In this document: piece after piece, positions 1-7,732 of the stretch
How the letters are laid out: each line of letters starts with the position of its first letter
How positions within the stretch are numbered: position 1 is the first letter of the stretch
Source of the DNA: Bacillota bacterium
GTDB lineage: Bacteria; Bacillota; Proteinivoracia; UBA4975; VEMY01
Length of the DNA: 38,540 bases
Direction of reading: 5' to 3'
Assembly (NCBI GenBank): GCA_009711825.1
Contig: VEMY01000068.1
Coordinates: 1 to 38,540 of the forward strand
Notes under the pieces: generated by a model
What the model was told of the DNA's origin: nothing
Database searches by the model: none
The model's input: only the letters and a program-made list of their open reading frames with translations
Made by a program: the position numbers and the translations under genes

Positions 1-1714
1 AGCTTTGTTTAGACTCTGCCGCTGATGAGCGACCATGGCCAAAGCGCCGATCTTTCAACTCCCCGAGGGGAATTAGCTTTGTTTAGACGCCCTGCAGGTA
101 TTTGTCGTTACTGTAGATGTCGATGGGCTTTCAACTCCCCGAGGGGAATTAGCTTTGTTTAGACCTTCTCCCGGCACTCAGCCAGGGTTTTGCCGGTAAC
201 AACTTTCAACTCCCCGAGGGGAATTAGCTTTGTTTAGACACCTCAGCCGCCGAAGCTGGATTGGGCGGAACTGAAAACTTTCAACTCCCCGAGGGGAATT
301 AGCTTTGTTTAGACTACTGGATAATTAAACAAGCTGATCAGAGCTAATTTTCTTTCAACTCCCCGAGGGGAATTAGCTTTGTTTAGACGTTGATTTAACG
401 TTGCCCCTGGCGCGCATGTTAAACTTTCAACTCCCCGAGGGGAATTAGCTTTGTTTAGACAGCGGCAGTTCTACTCTGACACCCTTCAGGCTATCTTGAC
501 TTTCAACTCCCCGAGGGGAATTAGCTTTGTTTAGACACATTATCAACCATGTCAACGGCCAGGCGGATAAGTACCTTTCAACTCCCCGAGGGGAATTAGC
601 TTTGTTTAGACTCAATTATCCCAAGAATAACTGCACTGCAAAAAGCCTGCTTTCAACTCCCCGAGGGGAATTAGCTTTGTTTAGACAGGAAACAAAGAAC
701 ACGGTGCGTTATGCGGAGGTTGAGCGCTTTCAACTCCCCGAGGGGAATTAGCTTTGTTTAGACGACATAACTATTATCGAATAGCTGGGCATTTGCTCTT
801 TCAACTCCCCGAGGGGAATTAGCTTTGTTTAGACATATGGGGAAGGTGTTAGGGACTGGTGGTGTGTATGCTTTCAACTCCCCGAGGGGAATTAGCTTTG
901 TTTAGACATGGAGTTCAGGGCGACTAGAATACATTTATTTGGGCTTTCAACTCCCCGAGGGGAATTAGCTTTGTTTAGACAAGCTCACTGAGGCTGCAGA
1001 CATCGCAGCGCCGCCTTTCAACTCCCCGAGGGGAATTAGCTTTGTTTAGACTTTTATCCAGTTTTAAACCCTGGATCAACGGATAACCTTTCAACTCCCC
1101 GAGGGGAATTAGCTTTGTTTAGACGCCAAACGTAATGCCTCCGGCAAGCTTTGCGGAATTTCTTTCAACTCCCCGAGGGGAATTAGCTTTGTTTAGACGA
1201 GGAACAATTGCGGGCCGCTGGCCTGAACGTAACACTCTTTCAACTCCCCGAGGGGAATTAGCTTTGTTTAGACGCTGAAAATGATTTTCCGCTACCAGGC
1301 GTTCCGAGTACTTTCAACTCCCCGAGGGGAATTAGCTTTGTTTAGACTTAACACCGCGGGCGTGACAGCTTATGCAGCTGCCGACTTTCAACTCCCCGAG
1401 GGGAATTAGCTTTGTTTAGACACCCTGAGCCCGAGGGCGACAGGAGCGCAGAAAAGCTTTCAACTCCCCGAGGGGAATTAGCTTTGTTTAGACGTATGGG
1501 CTAAAGGCTGACCAGCTGGACGGAGAGATCTTTCAACTCCCCGAGGGGAATTAGCTTTGTTTAGACCCGCAAAGCCCACGACCCCACATACCTGGAAGCC
1601 CAGACTTTCAACTCCCCGAGGGGAATTAGCTTTGTTTAGACGCCAGCTTTTGCGAGTCGCGTTGCACCCCCTCACAACTTTCAACTCCCCGAGGGGAATT
1701 AGCTTTGTTTAGAC
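1..1714 (-). CRISPR. Type I-B CRISPR array, 23 full repeats, open at window start
   Basis: Twenty-three complete 37-nt repeats start at 52, 128, 203, 278, 352, 424, 500, 575, 650, 727, 798, 871, 944, 1015, 1088, 1162, 1237, 1311, 1385, 1457, 1530, 1605 and 1678. The last 14 nt of another repeat occupy 1-14. The 23 visible spacers are 34-40 nt long and all differ. Every repeat copy is identical by eye, including the one next to the leader. The transcribed strand is the minus strand: there the repeat begins GTCTAAAC and ends GTTGAAAG, the usual 8-nt crRNA handle left by Cas6, and the cas genes point the same way. An inner palindrome (TCCC-CTCG-GGGA) can form the small hairpin that Cas6 recognises. 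The leader lies at 1715-1942, so the newest spacer is 1642-1677 and the oldest ones lie outside the window. Short ORFs read across the array are artefacts. Confidence 0.99.
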
Positions 1715-1942
1715 GGCGGGGCCGAAACCCCTTGTGGTTCTAAGGAGCAAACCTTCATTTTCGAGCATCGCCTGTTTTCGTCTATCATTGGTGCTTTGAA
1801 AACCACTAAAATATCCTTCACCCCCTGAGTTTATTGATTCGAGCATCGCCGGGGTTTTTCCAACACCAGCGATGCTCGATTACTTCGAATGCCGAAATTC
1901 CTAAAATCATGCTACCACATTATACCATAACGGATGGTACAA
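1715..1942 (-). promoter_or_regulatory. CRISPR leader
   Basis: This AT-richer, non-coding stretch lies between the stop of cas2 and the first repeat. In the transcribed (minus) direction it holds an extended -10 promoter at its far end, an inverted pair and one further direct copy of an 11-bp word (1761-1772, 1839-1849, 1869-1879), and a GGGG-TTTCGG-CCCC palindrome that abuts the first repeat. Leaders direct both transcription and Cas1-Cas2 integration; assigning the repeated words to integration is inference. Confidence 0.85.
1761..1879 (-). repeat. Three-copy 11-bp word in the CRISPR leader
   Basis: TCGAGCATCGC occurs on the plus strand at 1761-1771 and 1839-1849, exactly 78 bp apart. Its perfect reverse complement is at 1869-1879. 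The second and third copies can form an 11-bp stem with a 19-nt loop. No T-run follows on either strand, so this is not an ordinary terminator. Binding sites for an integration-host or array regulator are the likeliest reading. Confidence 0.7.
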
Positions 1943-1947
1943 TTAAA
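1919..1947 (-). promoter_or_regulatory. Leader promoter with palindrome over the -10
   Basis: On the minus strand an extended -10, TATGGTATAAT, has its TATAAT hexamer at 1924-1919. A weak -35 (TTTAAT) lies 17 nt upstream at 1947-1942, inside the last codons of cas2. The palindrome TACCAT-N5-ATGGTA (1923-1939) covers the -10 and part of the spacer, so a bound protein would block RNA polymerase. The WYL regulator promoter has the same 11-bp extended -10. Confidence 0.6.
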
Positions 1948-2227
1948 CTATTATGTCCCGGTCTCCCGTTGCGTCAGGTATCATACCTACCCGACGTACT
2001 GTCTCTTTGCACTTGCTGCAAAGGTTAAAGAAAGCTATGCTATCTTCTTTGTGATTGATCATTTTTGATAAATGTGCTTCCAGCCAAACGATGTCTTCAT
2101 CTCTTAAGTTGCCCTCAAAGACGCTATACTGAATTCGGGTCGCATAATTCTTTAAAAGTTTAAAAACCTGGGTGCGACGTCTGTCATTAGCAATATCATA
2201 GACTATTACAATATTCTTCAGCTTCAT
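1943..2227 (-). CDS. cas2: CRISPR-associated endoribonuclease Cas2
   Basis: Cas2 is the structural partner of Cas1 in the spacer-integration complex. The 94-residue protein has the family's typical length and opens with the ferredoxin-fold strand ending in the conserved YDI (Asp11), followed by an RRR patch and the YSVFEG strand. The ATG at 2227 overlaps the TGA of cas4-cas1 by ATGA, so the two are translationally coupled. It is the last cas gene before the leader, and its final codons also carry the leader promoter's weak -35. The assignment is secure from family motifs, length and context. Confidence 0.97.
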   Translation of the reverse strand: MKLKNIVIVYDIANDRRRTQVFKLLKNYATRIQYSVFEGNLRDEDIVWLEAHLSKMINHKEDSIAFFNLCSKCKETVRRVGMIPDATGDRDIIV

Positions 2228-3825
2228 CGGACCAAAAACGCCTTGTAATCAGGCAACTCTCCCCTGATAACCTTAGCAAGGAATCGCGCCTGCAATTCAA
2301 TAGTTCGTCTATAGGGAAGCGTATATTCAAAAACCGGATGATTAATTTCTTGAGCCATTCGTTGTTGATACGCCATAAAAAACCGCTTCCTACCCGACTC
2401 CTTTAGTTGGATGCCCCCAAAATAGTCCTCAAAGTCCTCGATGGCTATAACGCCCTTGTTGATAACGGTCAAAACAACCGAGTCAACTATAATGCTGCGA
2501 AATTCCTCCATGAGATCCAGAGCCAACGCCGGGCGACCATAGTGTGCAACATGATAAATCCCCAGATATGGGTCTAAGCCTGCCTGCATTAAGGAGGAAG
2601 TAACATCCTTCGTAAGCATGGCATAACCAAAACTGAGCAGGGCGTTTACGGGATCTTTGGGGGGCCGTCGGTTACGGTTAGTAAAATCAAACGTTGTCTC
2701 TTCCTTAAGAAGCGAACCAAACACACTAAAGTAATTCCGTGCAGCGTTTCCCTCAAGTCCTCGTAGACTATCTAGCGACTCAACTTCTGTTGCCTTCTGA
2801 CCTATAATCCCAAGCTGCCGAGCGCTATCAGCAATTTTCTCATCATCGTTTCCCCGCTCATAACGCTTTAACATTGTCCGCATATTGCCAACTTTGCCTG
2901 AAACAATCTTTTTTGCTATAGCTAACCGCCAATCTTCATCCAGGGACATACGGAATTGGTCTTGCCGAAGCAGAATATTACGGTTCCAGCACGGATTAAG
3001 CCAGCCTTCTAGTCGACCGCCCCTTGTTATAAAAAAGGTGGGCACTCCTTTACGTAGCAAGTTAGTCAGCAAACTGGCAGATGCATTCACTCCATTGGCC
3101 ACCACAACCTGGTCCACATCTGTGAGCGGCACATCCGCTATTTTATCATTGTCCTGAGTTACCACTATTCGTTCGCCTCGTTTACGCAAATAAGCTCCTG
3201 GGGTATCAACATAAAGAGTGCGGCCCAGATTTATTCCGGGTAAAGGTCGCGCTGGTTTAGTTCCTGCATTAAGACTATCAACCTCTTCATGTAGGCAACG
3301 GGTCGCCAAGCTACACCCGTTACATCGGGAATCTGCAACAGGGTTTGGGACTTCCCCCGACTGGATTATTCGTCTCGCCTCACGAAGGGTTAACCGTGTT
3401 GTCTCCCTTAGTCCTTCATCGATCCAGATTTCCTGACGGCGCTTACTGGCAGCATAATAGACATAACCTTTCTCTATATCCTGCTGCAAATGTTCTTCCA
3501 ACAACATGGCCTGGCAACATAGCTGTACTGCATCATTTAGCTTGTTACCGCGGCTACCAGACTTGAACTCAACAGGATAATATTGTCCATCTTTCTCTTC
3601 CACCACATCGAGGATTCCTGACAGGCCTAGGTTTTCAGAACTGACATGAATACGCCTGTATTGCACATACTCGCCCCTGTCCACCTGACCATAGGCATCC
3701 CGTCTCTCTTCCTCAGCGACACCCTTCTCTACAAAATAGTTAGTGTCCTCAGCACCTTCCACAACCCGGTAGTAATAGTTGCGTGGGCAATAGAGCAGCT
3801 CAGCCACACCGGAAACCGGCAGCAA
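2224..3825 (-). CDS. cas4-cas1: Cas4-Cas1 fusion protein (adaptation)
   Basis: One 533-residue protein joins the Cas4 nuclease that trims prespacers to the Cas1 integrase. Residues 1-180 are Cas4: Cys13 plus Cys168, Cys171 and Cys177 for the Fe-S cluster, and the PD-(D/E)XK residues Asp73, Glu86 and Lys88. Residues from about 195 are Cas1, with catalytic Glu358 (in GLEGN), His425 (in GIYH) and Asp437 (in ALDLMEEFR). The fusion is well known in type I-G and V-B and less common in I-B. The start is uncertain: no ATG is in frame. The TTG at 3825 is usable, but a strong purine-rich site (GGGGGAGAG) sits about 6 nt before an in-frame ATA at 3840, which would add five residues. The gene follows cas3 by 11 nt and overlaps cas2. 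Confidence 0.95.
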   Translation of the reverse strand: MLPVSGVAELLYCPRNYYYRVVEGAEDTNYFVEKGVAEEERRDAYGQVDRGEYVQYRRIHVSSENLGLSGILDVVEEKDGQYYPVEFKSGSRGNKLNDAVQLCCQAMLLEEHLQQDIEKGYVYYAASKRRQEIWIDEGLRETTRLTLREARRIIQSGEVPNPVADSRCNGCSLATRCLHEEVDSLNAGTKPARPLPGINLGRTLYVDTPGAYLRKRGERIVVTQDNDKIADVPLTDVDQVVVANGVNASASLLTNLLRKGVPTFFITRGGRLEGWLNPCWNRNILLRQDQFRMSLDEDWRLAIAKKIVSGKVGNMRTMLKRYERGNDDEKIADSARQLGIIGQKATEVESLDSLRGLEGNAARNYFSVFGSLLKEETTFDFTNRNRRPPKDPVNALLSFGYAMLTKDVTSSLMQAGLDPYLGIYHVAHYGRPALALDLMEEFRSIIVDSVVLTVINKGVIAIEDFEDYFGGIQLKESGRKRFFMAYQQRMAQEINHPVFEYTLPYRRTIELQARFLAKVIRGELPDYKAFLVR

Positions 3826-3836
3826 TGGTGCTTCAG

Positions 3837-6152
3837 TTATTTTTCTCTCCCCCTCTCAAAACCAAACTCCGGAGAGTAGGGTAAATCCAAAAACCAGAGT
3901 TTGTTTTTATCGTAACCGTAATCCTGAAACAACCAGACGGCAACCCGGACCCCGTAGTCGGCAATAACATCTCGATTGTCTTTTGCTAACACTTCTCGCT
4001 CATAACAGGCGGGAATTACTGTTACTGTTGAATTGGGAATATCCCGAACCTGGAAACTTCCGGCAGAAGACTCCTCACCTTCATCTCCGTAGCGTTCTTT
4101 TGGCGTACGACCAAACACTATGTCTTCCAGAATCATCTCGCGCATAACCGAATCGCACAAATCCGGCGAATCAGTAAAGACCTGGTCAACCCAAGTTTGG
4201 GCTGTGGCGTAAGTATAATCACCCTGGACAACCTGCCAGCTGCGCAGCAGCCATTCCCGTTGAATCGGCAACCCGTAGGGCAAAAAGTCTTTTTCGTCCT
4301 GCCAGTCCAGCGGGAAAAGATGCAGGTGATAATCATGATTGGCCGGCAGATAATTGCGGGCTTGACAGCCCGGACAATCACAGCTGTTGTTGTCCGGCAA
4401 TTTTCCTTTGCGATGTAACCTGCCTCCGCGCTGAACGATACTATCCACCGGAGCAGCTTGGCTGTACATAACATCCGCGCTGATGTCCAGACTCAGTTCA
4501 CAAACCTGGGTACTGACTAAAAGCACGCCCTCACTATCGCTCAAGCCCCATTTTGCAATCAACTCTCTTTGTTCGGCGGTTCGCTCAGAAACAGGTTCAA
4601 ACAGTGCTTTGACCAAGCGCTCCTTATCCGAACGGTCACAACGACGGAACTGGGAGTGGTAACATACAATATTCACTTTCGGGAACTCTTCTGCCAACTT
4701 CTGGGCCAGTTTCTGGGCAAGCCCTACCCGGTTTACAACGAGCATCTGCTTGCTGCCCAGATAATGTTTGACTAGGGACAGTAGCTGTGTTGATAAATTA
4801 CCCTCTGCACTCATAATCGGCTGATCTTCTTTAATAACGGTGTACGGTCGTGCAGGTATTTGCTCATGTTGATTAATTACTTGGTATGAGCCTCCGGCTT
4901 GCTGTTGCAGACGGTCAAGCACTACCTGGGGCATGGTCGCTGTCATAACCATGTGGGGAATGTGCAGATCGCGCATCAGCTCCAGACATTGGCCGATTTT
5001 ATTGAGTGTAAAGTGGTCATAATAATGAACCTCATCAAAGATTACCGCGGCAGTGAAGATATTGCCGAAGGAACGATCGGCATATTTATAGCTGTGTAAC
5101 AACGAATACAGCAGATGATCCACTGTGGATACGGTCACAGGCAGGTTATAGAAAGTGTTTTGGTATTTCTGCTGTCGCTTCCAGGTATCCCGTTCTCCAT
5201 CCGGTTCCAGACGCAACACACTTTCAACTTCTGAATGATAAATTCCCCTTAACTTGTCAGGAATACCATATTTACCGGGCAGATCCCAGTACATCGAATT
5301 GGTAGTGAACTGAGTTGGCAAAGTGAAGATAATTCGGTCGGCCTCATCAGCCCGGATTTTATCCATGGCGAAGGTAAGAGCGGCCCCGGTCTTACCCACA
5401 CCGCAACCGGCCCGAAGGATCAAATTACCAGTTGTAGCTGCCACTTGTCGTTGAATTTCATTGGGACTTGTTGCGACTTCCGTCTGATTAAACCCTTTTA
5501 CGGCCCCCCAGTGGAAGCGAATCATGCCTCCCCCGCCAGTCAGGTTGGCGCTGGCTTCGTTATCGGCTAAGCGTAATTGGGTATGGAACAGGCAGTAGAG
5601 CGCTTTAAAGCGAAGCCGTTGTTCTGAGTCCAGCCCGGCAACCATTCTTTGCAGCTTATTGACGATTCTTTGTCCTTCAGCGCCAGTAAACTCCGCCTTG
5701 GAGATTGGAGGCAAATCTAAATCCGCAAGCACTGCGTTTATATGTTGAAGTTCTGCGCCAATCCGCCCCAAAGCTGTTGTCCTAGCATCTTGAAAACTGC
5801 CGTTGTGCAGTTGCCCATGGTGGGACAGTATGGCCAAGAGCATGGCTAAAGCAAAAAGGTCCTGCTTACCTTTATATGCTTCTTTAGCCATCAGCATCGA
5901 GAACAACGTATGTGTGATTTGCGGCCCCTGACCGCGCAAATAACGCTGCCAGGGGCCTGTGCCTTTGCCCAAATCATGGGCGGCCGCCATAAATTCCATT
6001 ATTTCTTCCAAGCCGTCAACCGGCAAGCCAAGTTGCTTCAAGCGTGCTTGCCAAACCGACAACGAACGACGAATAATTCTCAACATCTTTTCCCGGGTCA
6101 ACTCGCTATGCCCGGCCAAAGATTGTTCCGGTTTCGTCTTGGCCAAGAGCAT
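3837..6152 (-). CDS. cas3: CRISPR-associated helicase-nuclease Cas3
   Basis: Cas3 is recruited by Cascade to a bound target, then unwinds and degrades it. The N-terminal HD nuclease shows His15 (AGHSEL), His59-Asp60 (AHDLGKG) and the SHHG motif near 111. The superfamily-2 helicase follows, with Walker A GCGVGKT near 250, DEVH at about 373-376, the TAT motif, and motif VI QRGGRLHR near 574-581. A small CDCPGC pair follows motif VI. The chosen ATG at 6152 shares one base with the cas5 stop (TGATG) and has a GGGTGG-like site upstream. An in-frame ATG at 6185 would add 11 residues but has its GGAGG only one base away, too close to work. At 771 residues, the length is normal for a fused HD-helicase Cas3. 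Confidence 0.97.
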   Translation of the reverse strand: MLLAKTKPEQSLAGHSELTREKMLRIIRRSLSVWQARLKQLGLPVDGLEEIMEFMAAAHDLGKGTGPWQRYLRGQGPQITHTLFSMLMAKEAYKGKQDLFALAMLLAILSHHGQLHNGSFQDARTTALGRIGAELQHINAVLADLDLPPISKAEFTGAEGQRIVNKLQRMVAGLDSEQRLRFKALYCLFHTQLRLADNEASANLTGGGGMIRFHWGAVKGFNQTEVATSPNEIQRQVAATTGNLILRAGCGVGKTGAALTFAMDKIRADEADRIIFTLPTQFTTNSMYWDLPGKYGIPDKLRGIYHSEVESVLRLEPDGERDTWKRQQKYQNTFYNLPVTVSTVDHLLYSLLHSYKYADRSFGNIFTAAVIFDEVHYYDHFTLNKIGQCLELMRDLHIPHMVMTATMPQVVLDRLQQQAGGSYQVINQHEQIPARPYTVIKEDQPIMSAEGNLSTQLLSLVKHYLGSKQMLVVNRVGLAQKLAQKLAEEFPKVNIVCYHSQFRRCDRSDKERLVKALFEPVSERTAEQRELIAKWGLSDSEGVLLVSTQVCELSLDISADVMYSQAAPVDSIVQRGGRLHRKGKLPDNNSCDCPGCQARNYLPANHDYHLHLFPLDWQDEKDFLPYGLPIQREWLLRSWQVVQGDYTYATAQTWVDQVFTDSPDLCDSVMREMILEDIVFGRTPKERYGDEGEESSAGSFQVRDIPNSTVTVIPACYEREVLAKDNRDVIADYGVRVAVWLFQDYGYDKNKLWFLDLPYSPEFGFERGREK

Positions 6153-6811
6153 CAGAACACCACCCGCCTGTTCCCGGCGACCCATGCCTCCAACGGCTGA
6201 TCAAGCTCCAGTTTGGGTGCCAAGTAAAACGTCCTGTATTCGACGCCAGTCCATGAGCGCTTGCCCTTTGCCATCTTGAAACCAATGGGCAGGTAAACGG
6301 TTTGGCTCTCATTCGTTGGCTTAACACCTGTCTCCACGGGCAGGGCGCCGTGGAGAACGGTCGCCTGTTCTTTAGATTCGGCGTGCATTTCCACCTGGTC
6401 AATCTCGACCAAATCATCACTTTCCCCCAAAGACAGTGGGTAGACAGGGTTAATGAGGGCGGCTGCAATCTGTTGGGCCAACCTGTCCTCCGCCAATAAG
6501 TACATTCGAAACTGGGGTTGGAGCAATTTCTGCCGAATTAACAAGGTCCGCCGATCCGGGTTACGACTGTCCCGCTTAATAATCCGGGAATAGGTTTCAA
6601 TTATGTCACCTTCTGCCTCCAAACCTACATTAATCTGGAGTTGTGACATCAGGTCATAATGGTCTGCGGGGATGCCCAAGGCACAACCAACCAGCCCGAA
6701 CAGCGTAGTCGGCGGCGGCACAGGATAACTGAAATTAACATTGATGGTGTATGGCATCCGAAATGAGCACCAAAAGGGCACGTTGAGTCGAGCCGTGACA
6801 AGCGATTTCAT
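6152..6811 (-). CDS. cas5: Cascade subunit Cas5 (type I-B)
   Basis: Cas5 caps the 5' handle of the crRNA in the Cascade complex. The 219-residue protein has the RAMP-type beginning of Cas5: an N-terminal strand (SLVTARLNVPF), then YPVPPPTTLFGLVGCALGI, which matches the conserved proline-threonine-glycine turn of the family. The ATG at 6811 is preferred because a GGCGGTGG site lies at proper spacing; a GTG nine bases upstream is possible. It sits 12 bp after the stop of cas7 and is coupled to cas3. The subfamily is assigned mainly from its neighbours Cas7/Cst2 and Cas8b1/Cst1. Confidence 0.93.
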   Translation of the reverse strand: MKSLVTARLNVPFWCSFRMPYTINVNFSYPVPPPTTLFGLVGCALGIPADHYDLMSQLQINVGLEAEGDIIETYSRIIKRDSRNPDRRTLLIRQKLLQPQFRMYLLAEDRLAQQIAAALINPVYPLSLGESDDLVEIDQVEMHAESKEQATVLHGALPVETGVKPTNESQTVYLPIGFKMAKGKRSWTGVEYRTFYLAPKLELDQPLEAWVAGNRRVVF

Positions 6812-6823
6812 CGCCGCCACCGC

Positions 6824-7732
6824 CTATAGCAACGCTTTGAGAGACTGGATGACCTTGTGAACCGGCATTACCTCCACCCGATGATGACCCAAAGTCTCAC
6901 GCACTGCAGGCCAGTTTGCTACCAGACCAGGAATACCGCCAAAAAACACCTTGTGACCTAAATCCTTGTTTTCTTGTAATGCCACATTTAGAGTATCGAC
7001 TTGGATAGTGCCATCATCGTTTAACTCCAGCGCTTTCAAACCCCGCTGATTATATGTGTCTTGTACAATCGCTAGCAACATATCCGGGGCCAAGGAAGCG
7101 GCTGCCCGGGCCTGTTTGGCAAATCCGCTGAGGTTAAACACCCCATCCAGGACAGCAGATATCCGTGCTTTGCGTTCCTCCTCGCCGATTTCTACTGCAA
7201 CATCCCAACCAGTGACCCGTTGCTCCTTGTTCTTCCCCTCAATGACGGGCCTGCGCATCAGGCCGACATTGGCCACATCCAAGACCAGCGCGAAGCGATA
7301 GATATTTTCTGCCATCTGCACGTTGGCAATACGCATGTCTTTGCTAGCCCGTTCATCCTTATCCATTACACTTGAACGGGTTAAAAGATCCGTTACTATC
7401 TCTGCTGGAATCTGACCGAGCCCGGGGGTCACCTTCAGCGGCGACCAGCGCCGGTCTCCGCCTTCACCTTCCTTGGTGGCCAGAAAACCACGGAGGTCGC
7501 AGCCCCAACAATTTTCCACATCAGCACAAGGGCGTTCACTGACACATTTGAACTTGTCCGGATAGGTGCGTGCAATTGTGTCAAAAAGGGCTGTACGGGT
7601 TGCCTGCCCGGAAACATACGGCTTGGAGCCGTTGGCATATGTCTTCAGTTCGGTAAGGTTTCCACTGCCTTGACCGGAGTTGAGATTACTCAAGTCCGCC
7701 TTGGTCAGCCACACTAAGGTTATCGCCTTCAT
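6824..7732 (-). CDS. cas7: Cascade backbone subunit Cas7 (Cst2/DevR family)
   Basis: Cas7 polymerises along the crRNA to form the Cascade filament. The 302-residue protein begins KAITLVWLTKADLSNLN and has the glycine-rich YVSGQATRTAL segment typical of Cst2/DevR, an early cysteine-rich insert (CADVENCWGC, around residues 69-78), and the GDRRWSPLKV stretch. The start ATG overlaps the cas8 stop by ATGA, so stoichiometry is probably set by coupled translation. It ends with TAG. Length and motifs match type I-B Cas7. Confidence 0.95.
   Translation of the reverse strand: MKAITLVWLTKADLSNLNSGQGSGNLTELKTYANGSKPYVSGQATRTALFDTIARTYPDKFKCVSERPCADVENCWGCDLRGFLATKEGEGGDRRWSPLKVTPGLGQIPAEIVTDLLTRSSVMDKDERASKDMRIANVQMAENIYRFALVLDVANVGLMRRPVIEGKNKEQRVTGWDVAVEIGEEERKARISAVLDGVFNLSGFAKQARAAASLAPDMLLAIVQDTYNQRGLKALELNDDGTIQVDTLNVALQENKDLGHKVFFGGIPGLVANWPAVRETLGHHRVEVMPVHKVIQSLKALL

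Noticed and set aside
527-1684. Short ORFs within the CRISPR array on both strands
   Set aside because: They are translations of the repeats (recurrent STPRGELALFR or LNKANSPRGVE) and spacers, with no ribosome binding site.
1839-1879. Leader inverted repeat as a terminator of the cas operon
   Set aside because: The 11-bp stem is perfect, but no T-run follows on either strand and a third copy of the arm exists 78 bp away.
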